Assembly: GCA_027596945.1 (NCBI GenBank)
Contig: JADGJH010000122.1
Location: 1-29,370 of the forward strand
Source of the DNA: Physocladia obscura
Lineage: Eukaryota; Chytridiomycota; Chytridiomycetes; Chytridiales; Chytriomycetaceae
Direction of reading: 5' to 3'
Length of the DNA: 29,370 bases
Under the pieces are notes generated by a model that was not told the DNA's origin, did no database searches, and worked only from the letters and a program-made list of their open reading frames with translations. A program made the translations under genes and the position numbers. Position 1 is the first letter of the stretch. Every line of letters starts with the position of its first letter. Positions 1-10,953 of the stretch are shown here, piece after piece.

Positions 1-848
1 GTTTGGTCACAAATTATACATGTTATACATGTGTAGTATGGTATATTTGTAATTTGAATAGAAATAAATAAAAAAGATTAGCATGCTATACATTGTAATT
101 TGAATTAAAATAAAAAATCTTTTATTTTTCATCATTTGAGTCTGAAATATGTGAATCATAATCACTTGTTGCTCCAGTCATCACTGAAGGTTGGTGGCTC
201 AGTGTTTTAGTGAGTGGCACAGAGTTGTAGCAAGTAACATACAGTTGTAACATGTAGCATGGTGTTGTGACAAGGAGCACAAGATTTTAAAAAACAGCAT
301 CAGGCTGTAACAAGTGTGATGTCATAGTAAGAAGCTCAATATTAAAAAACAGCCTGGGTTGTACAGAATGGCTTGACATAGCAACAAGCAGGTTAGTGTT
401 GCAGTAAGTGGGTTAGTGCTACAGCAAGTGATACAGATTTGTACCAAATAATGTAGAGTAGTTGTTGGAGAATTTTTTTTTTTTTTTTGCTGGATGAAAT
501 AAAAAGTGAGAAGTCAACAAAAAAAATTAAAAAACCCTAATGGGAGCTTTTCAATGACTTTGTCAACATATTAGTTTTAAACTTGGAGTTGTTATAGGAG
601 AAATTGATTTTTTGGTTTGATGGAATGAAAAATGAAAGACATTTTCAAGAAAACAATAGAAGAAATAAAATAACCAAGGTTTTAAATGATGTACATTTTT
701 CTACTAAAATATACTCTAGTGTAAAAAAAAAAAAAATTGACAAAATGAAAAAAACAACAAAAAAAAAAAACAAAAAAAAACAGCAATGGCACACTGACAA
801 CAAAAAAAAAAGGAAACCTATCAAATTTATCTCCAAGAAGATGAAATA
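1..848. other. AT-rich intergenic DNA, no gene seen
   Basis: This stretch lies downstream of gene A, which ends at 849 on the minus strand. It is AT-rich with long homopolymer runs (T run near 473-488, A runs near 723-735, 760-780 and 801-810). The open frames over 604-855 and 645-836 are only Lys/Asn or Phe/Leu runs made by these homopolymers, and I do not call them genes. A 20-bp minisatellite is listed separately. The part next to 849 probably holds the 3' end of the gene A transcript. Confidence 0.6.
203..430. repeat. Degenerate 20-bp minisatellite
   Basis: Adjacent 20-bp units are visible at 223-242 (agttgtagcaagtaacatac), 243-262 (agttgtaacatgtagcatgg) and 263-282 (tgttgtgacaaggagcacaa). 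More decayed copies occur at 203-222 and 303-322. A second pair lies at 391-410 and 411-430 (ggttagtg-tgcagtaagtg type). The units share a GTTGTAaCAaGtaGCA core. This is non-coding as far as I can see. Confidence 0.6.
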
Positions 849-3167
849 TCAATAGTACACCGAATCAGTACCATAGTTGCTCTGTGGATAATACGAGTCA
901 GTATTGGCCTGACCGCCATATAAGCTGGAAATTCGCGTGCTAATTCTATCCGGCCCACCACGTCTTCGTGCCGTCGAAGACGTCTCGTCTCTACTGGCAA
1001 GACAATCCAATGGCAATATCCCTTCTTTCTTTGTGTTCGTGTTGAAACCATAGGCCCACCTTTTTATATTAATTTTTTTTTTTGTCATATCATATCCATA
1101 ATTTTTTTTTTTTTTAGGTTTCTTGTACGTACCCGTCATCGTACTCATGCTTCAAAAGAACTCGATCACCAACCCTCAACGCAACTTCATCGCCATTCTG
1201 AGGTGCGAATTCGTAGACGACGAGAATCGAGCCGTCTGCCGCAACACTAGGTTGTTGTTGCTGTGGTGCCTCGTAGATGGACTCGCTGTCATAAATACTG
1301 GAAACGCGAGCTTTTTTTCCTTTTTTGGCAGCTGCGTTGTTGCTGTTGTTTGTTGTACCGTGCTCGCGTTCGTACGACGCCAAACAATCGTATGGGAAAT
1401 ATCCCGTGCGTTGGGTTGCCAGTACCGTTCCATAGCACCACCCATCGTCGAACGATTTTGAAACTAGGACGCGATCGCCGGGACCTGTCAAGCAATTTTT
1501 TTTTTGGGATTAAACTTTTTTCCTTTCTCTTGTTTTTTCGCTACATACTCAGCGAAACTTCATCCTTTCTCTCAGCATCAAACGGATAAACAGCCTCATC
1601 AGGTCCAATCTTGGCAACCTCCAACGGCTGTGACTCCATAATCGGATCATAAACTGAATTATTCGTTGCATACGTATACGTGGACTGATATTTGCTATTT
1701 GGACTGTTGTAGTCTTGAATAGACGCGGCAGCGGCAGACGGAGTCAAGTATATCGAATTTGTGTTGTTGTTATCGTAGTAGTCATTGTTTCCCCCATATA
1801 ATGACGACGATCGTTGAGAATAATCGTTTGATTTGTGGTTGTTGTTTTGCAACGGTTGCGCAAATTCTTGGAGGATTTCGATTGGAAAGTATCCTTCTTG
1901 TTTTGTTATCGTGTTGAGACCGAATGCCCATCTACGTTTCAGAAGTTTATTTGATGCCTTGATAAAATTTTTTGTCTTCATTTTGCTCGCTAATACTACA
2001 CTCTTTCCACCCATGCAATTTTCTCTTCTGCTATAGTTCGTCAATCTCGTTTTCTGCTCTCTTTTTTTTTTATTGTTGCTCACCCATGTAACCTATTTTC
2101 TTTTATTTTCATTTTCGCTGCGCTCACTGTCCTTTTTTTTGCTCGTATAAACTTACTCAAGTACAAACTTACCCATCATCATACTCCGTATTCAAAACAA
2201 TCTGATCGCCAATCGCACAATTAATCTCATCGGGATGCTGCGCCAAATAATCATACACAACGCGGTGGGACTTTTGTTGCTTCAACTGACTGCCGCCTCC
2301 AGCGTACGAACTTGCGGCACTCGTCGACGATGGAAGTGGCCTCTTGGTGAAGGCGTACGAGTCAGAAACGGTGGCGCGGGATTTCTTGCGCATGCAGCAG
2401 ACAGTGACGATGATGATAACGAGGAGGACAAAGCCACCACCCGCCGCGCCCGCGATGGTAGTGATGGAAACTGACGTGTCTGAGCTGGTTGTGCTGGTTG
2501 TATTGGATGCGGTAGCCGATGGTTGGACGGAGATTGTTGTTGTGGCTGACTGGGTGGTTGAATAGGAGCTGGTAGCAGACGAGGTTGTTGTGCTTTGGGT
2601 GGCACAGCAGGTGGCAGTCTGGGTGGCGGCACAGAAGGCCACGGCGTCGGCGGCGTCGGTGAAGCCGCAGTTGGCAGTATCCTGTGGCACGCTCGTGACG
2701 CAGCCAACGGCGTCCTGTAGCAGCGGCAGGGTGGCGTCGTATCCCGAAATGTACACCTGCAGGTTGGCCGCGTCGCCACCGTCGGGACACGAGGCGTTGT
2801 TGGCCGTCACGGCGGCCCACGAGGAGAGGAAGCTGTTCATCGTGGCGGCACACAGCGGATCCGCGCCCACGACCGCCTGGCTCGCGTTGCACGGCGTGCT
2901 GCCCGCTCCGTACTGCCCCGCGTAGTACACAAGCAGCCCGCACACTGCTGTCCGGTGGTAGCGCAGCCCCGTGCCGGTCCAGCCCGTGCAGCCCAACGCG
3001 GTCACCATCGATGACGCGAACGTGCCCGCATCCCCCGTGTCCGTCGTCACGCTCTGCTCCACGTATGCGTCAAACTCGGTCACCGATGTTGCGTTGAACG
3101 ACAGGTACCCCGTGTACCCCGCGAACGACGGGCACGACGTGCTGCCGACCAGCGAAATGCACGACAT
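849..3167 (-). CDS. Gene A: 12-Cys ectodomain, single-TM, three-SH3 membrane protein
   Basis: Four exons on the minus strand: 3167-2173, 1931-1549, 1484-1133 and 1059-849, giving 646 residues and a TGA stop. The phases (2, 1, 2) close exactly. The start ATG stands two residues before the first Cys, as in the four paralogs; no signal peptide is visible. Residues 1-190 hold 12 Cys (3, 12, 60, 76, 93, 106, 127, 156, 167, 179, 187, 188) with the GCTGWTGTGLRY motif and N-x-S/T sequons. A Ser/Thr stalk follows, then a membrane helix at about 236-258 and a basic stop (RKKSR). Three SH3 domains follow, at about 301-358, 440-500 and 550-605, each trailed by RxSS(L/I)Y. The tail ends in NTDSYY and GTDSVYY. 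Introns cut two SH3 domains at DDG|W and one before GD. Exon 1 is GC-rich and intronless in the ectodomain. The acceptor at 1060 lacks a pyrimidine tract and is the least certain junction. Family membership is clear; function is unknown (Fus1-like layout). Confidence 0.88.
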
Positions 3168-3238
3168 CTCTCTGTTTCAATTTTTTCGCGCAAATCAAAT
3201 CATGTGACCGCCAAATGACTTGCATTTAACACCTGACT

Positions 3239-3255
3239 CAACACACACACACACA
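3239..3255. repeat. (CA)n microsatellite upstream of gene A
   Basis: This is an uninterrupted CA dinucleotide run about 70 bp upstream of the gene A ATG, within the roughly 160-bp space between gene A and the stop of gene B. The promoter of gene A must lie in this short gap or inside the 3' end of gene B. I see no clear TATA box. Confidence 0.6.
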
Positions 3256-3327
3256 AACTGAATATACTTTTATGGAAACAAAAGAAGAAGAAAAATAAAT
3301 CTACCCATCTACCCCACTATAGAGAAT

Positions 3328-5275
3328 CTAATGATAGCTACGCCCAATCTGACTTGTCTCTGATTCATACAAACTGGATTCCCGATTATGATGCTTTTGG
3401 TTGTTGTGCTGCTGATACCCCACCTGCTGCTGTTCCACTGATGTATATCCATTCAAACAATCCAACGGCAACACACCCTCGCGCCCAGTATTCAAGTTTC
3501 TCCCAACACCCCATCCATCTATCAAACACATCCAAAAATTGACCATATTAGTAAATCGATCAACAAACAATAACAATATAATCTCACCATCAAATTCTTG
3601 CAATAGCTGCACCTGATCGCCAACTTTTAGCTCAATTTCATCCCTCAGTTCAGGCTCAAATCCACACATGACTATCCGCACTTTGGCAATCTTGTTGGAT
3701 CTTGCTGGCGGATTGAGCTCCATTGACAGGCGCATTATTGCAGGCTGTGGCGCCAGTGGCGACGCAGATGATGCTGGAATGACTGGAAGTGGAGATTTTG
3801 GGCCATTGGTAAGCGGGGACCTTTGTGCACTGCTACTAACGTATTCGGGCTGATATTGATGATGCTGCTGGTCTAAAATGTTTGTGGGTACCCGTGGAAC
3901 TGCTGGCACAGTTTGAATGACTGTTGTTGGCGCGCCGCGCAGTGACGAGATACGGTTTATGGACATGCCGTTGGCACTGTATGTCTCGGGTGTTGTTGCT
4001 ATTGGTGTGCTTCCTGACGGGATTGTAAATCCGCTCAAAATTCCCAACGGAAAGAATCCTTCTTCATGGGTCCTGTTATGTTGTTTCAAGTCAAATCAAG
4101 CCAATTTTACATATTCGTTGTGCCACTCGCTTTGTTGTTTTCTTTTTGTCGCTCGCTTTTCTTTACCTTGTGTTATATCCATATCCCCATCCATCATCAT
4201 ACCGCTCTTTAACAAGAAAAGTATCGCCAATCGCGGCATTCAATTCATCCATCTTCTGGGCGTAGTAACTGTAAACAACCGCATGAGCAGTCGGTTTCTT
4301 TCCCGCAGCATTCTCTCCTCTGATACTCTCATTGACACTCGGCGAGTCTTCGTCAGCTGTAGACGAATCAGCAATGCGGTTGTTTTTGGCAGTCGATTTG
4401 GCAACGGCGGCTTTGTTTTTTTTATCAGTAGCGCCAGCAGTGTACCCAGATGATTCTGTGGCGGCGGCATTTTCGTCATCTTCGGATTCAAAGTCTGAAT
4501 TTTTAGTGCGAATTCTTTTTGCTGTTTTGATACAAATGCAGATGGCAATACAGGTGAGGAGAAACACAGCGGAGCCAGCAGCACTGGCAATGACGGGAAT
4601 GGGGATGGTGTAGGCAGAGGGAGTACTTGCTGTCGTGTTTGAGTTGAGGGCTGTTGTTGTTGTCGTTGGTGTCAGGGAAGTAGAGATCTGCGACGGCACG
4701 GTCAGGAGACTACAGCACGGGTCGACGGTGCCATTGGACGAAGCGCAGTAGACGCGTTCCTCGGCGCTGGTCAGGAAGCCGCACTGTCCGCGGTCCTCGG
4801 CAAGACCCAGCAGACAGTCGTCGGCGGTGGACAGGAAGGGCGCGGCGGCCTCAAAGAAGTCGAGGTAGGCGGAGGCGGTGGACGAGGGGTCTGGACACAC
4901 GGAGGCGTTGGCCAGCAGCGCGCGGTACGAGGCAACGAAGGCCGCCAGCACGGACGCGCACATTTGAATTGGGGCACGCGCGGCCGCCATGCACGTGGTC
5001 GCGTTGCCTGTCGCGCCGCTGACAAACGCGTTGCCCACGAAGGCGGCACACAGCGCGCTCTGGTGGTAGCGCAGCCCCGCGCCCGTCCAGCCCGCGCAGC
5101 CGAACGTCGTCGTGAACGCACCGCCAAAGCTGCCGTTGACCGCAACCCCGTTCTCCACGTACGTGTCGAACGACGCCACGTCCGTGATGCCCAGCTGGCC
5201 CTCGATGTACGCCGTGTATCCCGACAAGGCCCCGCACGCCGTGCTGCCCGACAGCGAGAGGCATTGATCGCTCAT
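3328..5275 (-). CDS. Gene B: 12-Cys ectodomain, single-TM, two-SH3 membrane protein
   Basis: Three exons on the minus strand: 5275-4167, 4072-3588 and 3518-3328, giving 594 residues. The second intron (69 bp) is open in frame, so it could be misread as coding; removing it restores the SH3 core EFDDGWGVG. The 12 Cys are at 5, 14, 60, 76, 95, 106, 127, 154, 165, 177, 187 and 188, almost the same spacing as gene A. The motif GCAGWTGAGLRYHQSALC matches gene A. A Thr-rich stalk leads to a membrane helix at about 225-249, then KTAKRIRTK. SH3-1 spans about 330-388 and is split by an intron inside NTR|T; SH3-2 spans about 497-555. The linker between them is Pro-rich (SPLPVIP, PLAPQP), a possible SH3 ligand. 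The trailing motifs are RISSLR (variant) and RESSLY. The ectodomain exon is GC-rich and intronless. Gene A starts about 160 bp downstream on the same strand. Function unknown. Confidence 0.88.
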
Positions 5276-6348
5276 CGGAACAAATGAAATTTCTTCTGCT
5301 TTTCATTTTCACAAATCTTCTAAAATCTCATTGGAAAAATGGGTCGTTATGGATATTGTGGATACATGTTTACTTTTGTTTTCAGAGTATGTCAATATCC
5401 GCAGCATGTTGCAAAAGTATTCCTTATGTGTCACTTTTTGAAATCGATCCGTGGGTGTCCCACAAATAAAGTGATTACAAAGTGAAGTGGAAATTTTTAA
5501 AATTTTGTGCAAGCAAAATGAAAATTTTTTTCTTCTGTCAAATTGTATGTGTCCGCTCCTTACCGTAATATAAACTGATTTTATCCACCCCACTGTCAAT
5601 ATTTTCTATGCCGTTGATCTTTTTCACTGAAATGCATTTAATTACTTTAAACAAGAAAAAAAATTAAAATTAAAAAATTTTGCCACCTTCACTTTTTTCA
5701 AAAAACGATCAATAAGTCCAACAGTTGAATTTTCTCGTACGATACTGCGTATTGTTAGGAGTATTTAACAATTTTTAAATTCATGCGGGTACTAACAATG
5801 TGTTGAACACCCACTGTATTGAAAGAATTTTCGGAACTTACTAGGTTGCAGACAAGAATATCTCTAAGACAACTTGATTTTTTGTTTTTTTATTTTTTTT
5901 ATTTTTCACTTTTTTTTTATCTTATTTTTTCCAAAGCATGATACTGAAAGCAGCTTAATTCATGGCAGCTTGATTTTGGCATTCTCAGCAGAATTGACTT
6001 TTTGCTTATTTTTGCCACTTCCTCTCAGCATTTTCCAGCTTACCAATTTCTGCAACGCCCCTAGCATCACATATATCCATTTCTATCAACACCAAGTTGA
6101 TACGTGATTAAAATATGCAAAATACCTTGTCCTTGATATGAGCATAATTTCAAGCTGCCCAGTTCAATGACTTTGTTCCATGTTTTTTGAGTAGCATCAT
6201 GCCAATTATTTGATGGCACTGAAGTCAGTGTAGTGTTACTGTTTGGTTTTTAATTGGTTTTTTACTATTTTTATTGTTGAGCAAAGTAATATGAAGCCTA
6301 CTTGTACCTAAGTGTTATCATAAGATTATGCTCCAACCGACTTGGCAT
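5276..6348. other. Intergenic DNA, no gene seen
   Basis: AT-rich DNA between the start of gene B and the 3' end of the broken GNAT gene. Short open frames at 5309-5599 (minus) and 5874-6107 (plus) have no recognisable domain, and the second is a Phe-rich product of T runs. The 5276-5600 part presumably holds the gene B promoter, but I cannot point to a defined element. Confidence 0.5.
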
Positions 6349-6939
6349 TCACACTTTCTTCTCCAATTCCGGTGCACCTCTCTCCCTATCCCATGTGTCG
6401 GCAAGGTCGGTTGAAATACCAAGAAACACGCTTGACTTTTCAAACCTGCCAGGTTTGAGTGTGCCCGACTGTAACTCCCAGACCATCATGGCAACAACAA
6501 AGAAGCCATTGCTGTCAGTCACGTTGAAGCTTTCAGCTGAACGGAAGCCGAGCTTGCCGTAGAATCTACAGTCGCCGTAGGTAATGCACGCTGCCTATCC
6601 GAGATAGTGGGCGATGGCTAAAGATTCGCGGATGAGCTGGTGGGCAATTCCCCTTCCTTGATATTCTGGGAGTGTTGCGATGAGGCCGAACGTACAAGTG
6701 TCCGAGTACGATCCGTTGGGGTGGTGCAGGACTTTGGATTTTGAAAATGCAATGCACGCAACTGGCTTATTGACAATAAAGGCGGCCAAATACAGTTCGA
6801 CAATGTGGTCTGGATGGGGCTGCAGCACGTGCAGGAGATAGTGATCGTCGGCGCCCGGCTGATACACGTTGAAGAAAGCTGAACGTGTCAGCGAAAGAAG
6901 CGCGTTCTGTTCAGTCACATCATTGGAGTTGGCGCTGTA
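6349..6939 (-). pseudogene. GNAT-family N-acetyltransferase, broken by an in-frame TAG
   Basis: The minus-strand frame from 6939 down to the TGA at 6351-6349 reads as a GNAT (Gcn5-related acyl-CoA-dependent N-acetyltransferase) core. The acetyl-CoA loop appears as LPEYQGRGIAHQLI and the later strand as YGDCRFYGKLGFR. A TAG at 6597-6595 splits the frame between these two conserved blocks. Reading simply continues in the same frame after it, and no GT donor lies close upstream of the TAG, so a short intron does not explain it. No ATG begins the upstream part. A good 3' splice site (CACTAATACG branch-like box, then ATTAG at 6941-6940) suggests a lost or unrecognised first exon; a candidate donor lies at 6989. 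The substrate cannot be read from sequence. The TAG could also be an assembly base error. Confidence 0.7.
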
Positions 6940-7173
6940 CTAATTCGTATTAGTGGCGCGTCTTTTTTGGCACTCTGTGCACAAACCACCTGATTACAAT
7001 GTCTGAACTCTTTCTTAATCAAGATTTTCAGTTCAAAATTGGATATTTTGATCTCTATATATTTTCCAAATGCGCGCTAGAGTTATACCCACAAAAAAAG
7101 AGAAAAGAGAATGGAAGAGAGGAAAGGATACGGAAAAAAAAAAAAGAAACAAAATCATATCAAAATTATATTT

Positions 7174-10100
7174 TCAGTATCCATACAGAGACGAAGTCCT
7201 GTTCTTGTTTCCTGCCTTGGCTCCAGCGTCTGCACCAAATCCAGGAAGACAATCTAATGGGAACAAACCGGATTGGTTGGTCTCAAGGTTTCGTCCTAGA
7301 TAAGGGAATTTAATTTTAGAATTTGTAGTTGCAAAAAAAAAAGAAGCATTTCACCTTCAGCCCAGCCATCTTCAAATTTCTTCTTTAATTCAATCCGATC
7401 TCCCATGCGAATATCCATTTCATCTTTCTGGGTTGGCTGGTAATCAAAAACAGCCTTTAGAACTTGTGGCGCAGCACCTCCATTACCGCCGCCACCACCA
7501 TAAGACGAAAAGTCGGCATCATAAATGGACGAAATACGTTGTTTCTGAAGCTTCTTACCGTCAGGCTTCACGGGCTTCTGCTGTCCGCCCGAAAATCCAG
7601 CTAGACAATCCAACGGCAACAACCCAGTCTGGTTTGTGGAGGTGTTAAGACCTGTACACCATCCATCGTCATACTGCTTCTTGACTTGCACTTTATCGCC
7701 CACTCGCAGTTCAATCTCATCTGCATTCTCGGGATCAAAATCTTCGGTGACAGTGTAAATGCCGTTAGTATTTGAGGCAGCAGGTGCCGTCGAAGAAACT
7801 GGCGGAACAGCCGAGTAAGAAAAGTCAGCATCGTAAATCGACGACATGCGTTGTTTCTGCAATTTTTTTCCATCAGATTTCAGTTGCTTTTGCTGCCCAC
7901 TCGTGAATTCTGAAAGACAATCTAACGGGAACAGTCCAGTTTGGTTGGTTGCTGTATTGAGACCAGTACACCACCCGTCGTCATATTTTTTCTGGACTTG
8001 AACTTTATCGCCAACGCGCAGCTCAATTTCGTCGCCATTTTCAGGATCAAAGTCTTCAGCAACTGTGTAAGTGTCAGATTTTCCAACAGCAAGTGGGGCA
8101 ACAGCGGTTGGAGCAACAGATGGTGTGTCATACGAGAAGTTTGCATCATAAATTGATGACATACGTTGTTTCTGCAACTTTTTGCCGTCAGGTTTAACAG
8201 ACTTTTGCTGTCCAGTCGCAAATGAGGATAAACAATCTAACGGCAACAATCCCGTCAAGTTTGTTGCCATGTTAACTCCTGTGCACCATCCATCATCGTA
8301 TTTTTTCGTGATTTTTACTTTATCGCCAACTCTTAATTCAATTTCGTCGCCATTCTCGGGGTCAAAGTCTTCGACAACATCATACACATCTGATTGTCCT
8401 GATTTTAGAGTAGGTACCGAAGCGGATGCAACAGGTGGGGCGGCAGAATATGAAAATTCTGCATCATAAATTGATGACATTCGTTGCTTTTGTAACTTCT
8501 TTCCATCAGGTTTAACAAGCTTCTGCTGCCCAGTTGCAAATGCCGATAAACAATCTAACGGTAACAATCCAGTTTGGTTCGTAGTTGTGTTTAATCCAGT
8601 GCACCAACCATCGTCATATTTTTTCGTGACTTTAACTTTATCACCCACTCTCAATTCAAGTTCGTCACCATTCTCAGGGTTAAAGTCTTCAACGACATCG
8701 TATACGTCAGATGCCGGCGCAACTGCTACAGCAGTCGGTGCAACCGAATTAGCTCCGTATGAAAAATCGGCATCATAAATCGACGACATGCGTTGCTTCT
8801 GTAACTTTTTTCCGTCTGGTTTAACAACTTTCTTTTGTCCAGTTGCAAACGCCGATAAACAATCTAACGGTAACAATCCTGTTTGGTTTGTTGATGTGTT
8901 TAATCCAGTGCACCAGCCATCATCGTACTGCTTCGTCACTTTAACTTTATCACCAACGCGTAACTCAATCTCGTCGCCGTTTTCAGGGTCAAAGTCTTCA
9001 ATAACATCATACACATCTGATGCCGGCGCAGCCGCAGCAGCTGCCGGTGCAACCGAATTAGCTCCGTATGAAAAATCGGCATCTTAAATCGACGACATGC
9101 GCTGCTTCTGCAACTTTTTTCCGTCGGCTTTAACAGGTTTCTGCTGTCCAGTCGCAAACTCAAATAAGCAATCCAGCGGCAAAAGTCCAGATTGATTGGT
9201 GGCCAAGTTGAGTCCCGTGCACCATCCGTCGTCATATTTCTTTGTAACTTTAACTTTGTCACCTACACGCAACTCAATTTCGTCGCCATTTTCAGGGTCA
9301 AAGTCTTCAACTACATCGAATGTGTCAGAAGCAGGTGCTGGGGCACCAACAACGGCGGCGGCAGGTAGTTTTTGCTGTTGCTGTTGACCTGGGAATTTTG
9401 GGGTAGCGGAGGAACCCATCAAACTGGAGTTACGGACGTCATGCTTCTTGACTGATCGATCCACGCAGTCAAGTGGGAAAAGTCCGGATTGATTTGTTAC
9501 TTTGTTTGTTCCAAAGCCCCACCCGTCGTCGTATTCTTCTTTCACGAGAATTGGATCGCCAACACCTAGAGAAGAGTTAATAAAAATATGTGCTCAAAAA
9601 TTTAGAAAACTGTTATGAAAAATTTTTCTGTTCTTCTTTGAGATAACTTACGAAGTTCCATTTCATCCGATTGAGAAGGATCAAAGTCTTTAATAACATT
9701 AAGGATATTTTCTCCAACTTTTGCGCCGCCGCCAGTGTTGATATTTTTATTATTGTTAACGCTCTTGTTACCCATTGGCATTGGAATCACCACTGGTGGC
9801 GGTTGAATCGGTTGCTGATTCCAAGATTGTAATTGCTGTCCCACAGGAGGACCATATAAACTTGATACACGCTTATGAAAGCCAGAATCTTGTTTTTGCC
9901 CGCCTTGAATGAATGGATCCAAGTCAATGCCCTCTAAAAGATCAAGAGGAAACTGTCCCTCCAAGCCAGTTCTGAGAGAAAAATATAAAACACAACCGCG
10001 ACAAAAAAACAACAAAAAAAAAACAGACCTAGTGTTCAATCCATAACCCCACCCATCATCATATCTGTGCTTCACAACAACGCGATCTCCCGCAAACGTC

Positions 10101-10943
10101 TGCAATTCATCAGGCTGCTGTGGCTTATAATTAAATTTCGAAACATACGTGTCCTTCTGCATTTTGGAAGGGGGCGTCGATTTTCCAATCGGCGCTGGTT
10201 GCATTTTGCTCATCGCCATATCCCCATACTGGTCGTTTCCAGTTTTGCCGTATGCTTCATCGAGTGAAAGCGTCTTCTTTTTGCGAAAGCAAAAGCAGTA
10301 TACGCAGATTGCAATAATAATGAGGGCACCAGCGCCTGCGCCTGCGTATATGTATATCATGTTGCTTGAACTCGTTGAAGAGCTGGAGGAATTGGAAGAT
10401 GCGGAGTTTGATGAAGTTGAGGCGGAGGTGGATGCAACCGTCGATCCACTCCCAGATGATGAGCTGGTCGATTGAGCTGCAGCAGAAGTGGTAGCGACTC
10501 GAAAAGCGGTGCAGCACGAATCACCGGTTGTATCAGTGCTGCAAAAACTCTGGGCTTGTGTGGCTGTGGTAAACCCTGTGAGAATAACAATGACAGAAGT
10601 GCCACAAATAAGCAAAGGAGATTGAAATTATATTTTAAAAACACACCGCAATTGTTTGCTTCAGCAGCTTCACCAACAATACACGTCGAACTGGACGACA
10701 ATGACGAAGACAGTTGGGTTAAATACGTGACGTAATTAGTAGCGGCCGTGTTCTCTCCATTCGGGCAATATGCAGTGTTTGCAAAAACGGCATTCCATGC
10801 GTTGGTGAATTTTGTGACGGTGGATTGACATACTGGGAGAATCGTGCCAGCAGGATTACATGGCGTTGCAGTATCCGTGTTGCCGATACCAAACCCAACA
10901 AGTTCGATACATAGTGCTGTTGCCTGATAACGCAATCCTGTAC
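7174..10943 (-). CDS. Gene C, left contig copy (5' truncated): SH3-array membrane protein
   Basis: Minus strand, cut by the N gap at its 5' end. Exons: 10943-10647 (partial), 10575-10029, 9971-9652, 9565-7355 and 7295-7174, ending in TGA. It carries part of the ectodomain, the Ser-rich stalk, the membrane helix (MIYIYAGAGAGALIIIAICV) and FRKKK, then nine SH3 domains. Exon 9565-7355 holds most of them without introns, in units of 103-106 residues (SH3, then VKPDGKKLQKQRMSSIYDA, then an Ala/Pro/Val-rich spacer). The last SH3 is split by a 59-bp intron, and the protein ends RTSSLYGY. A TAA at 9086-9084 replaces the Tyr codon of one RMSSIY motif; the other copy has TAC there. With the missing 5' exons taken from the right copy, the chain would be 1234 residues. 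Linker PIQPPPVVIPMP is a possible SH3 ligand. Confidence 0.82.
7355..9565 (-). repeat. Tandem array of ~309-318 bp SH3 modules in one exon
   Basis: One intronless exon of gene C contains consecutive modules of 103-106 codons. Each module encodes YxVxEDFDPEN-DEIEL, GDKVKVTKxYDDGWCTGxN, TGLLPLDCL, then the RMSSIYDA linker. Modules 3 to 8 of the protein are much more alike than modules 1, 2 and 9, which suggests recent expansion inside the exon. Such an array is also a likely cause of the assembly break at 10944. Confidence 0.85.
8553..10943. repeat. First copy of a 2391-bp direct duplication abutting the gap
   Basis: This segment matches 10954-13344 at a constant offset of 2401 bp. Identity looks essentially complete from about 9090 to 10943, including introns. 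It drops over 8553-9090, where SH3 modules with different spacer sequences face each other. The right edge of this copy is the gap itself. Confidence 0.85.
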
Positions 10944-10953
10944 NNNNNNNNNN
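10944..10953. other. Assembly gap (10 N)
   Basis: Ten unknown bases. The left flank ends inside ectodomain exon 3 of gene C, five bases after the acceptor used in the right copy. The right flank begins inside an SH3 module of the same gene. An apparent open frame runs across the Ns but joins two unrelated parts of the gene and is not real. Confidence 0.95.

Noticed and set aside
604..855. 83-codon open frame rich in Lys and Asn, and its Phe-rich reverse
   Set aside because: Produced by A/T homopolymers; no domain and no splice context.
2235..2943. Several open frames opposite or out of frame with gene A exon 1
   Set aside because: Shadows of a GC-rich coding exon; only the called frame shows the cysteine pattern, membrane helix and SH3 start.
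4771..5312. Arg/Ala/Pro-rich open frames overlapping gene B exon 1
   Set aside because: Shadow frames of a GC-rich exon, with no family features.
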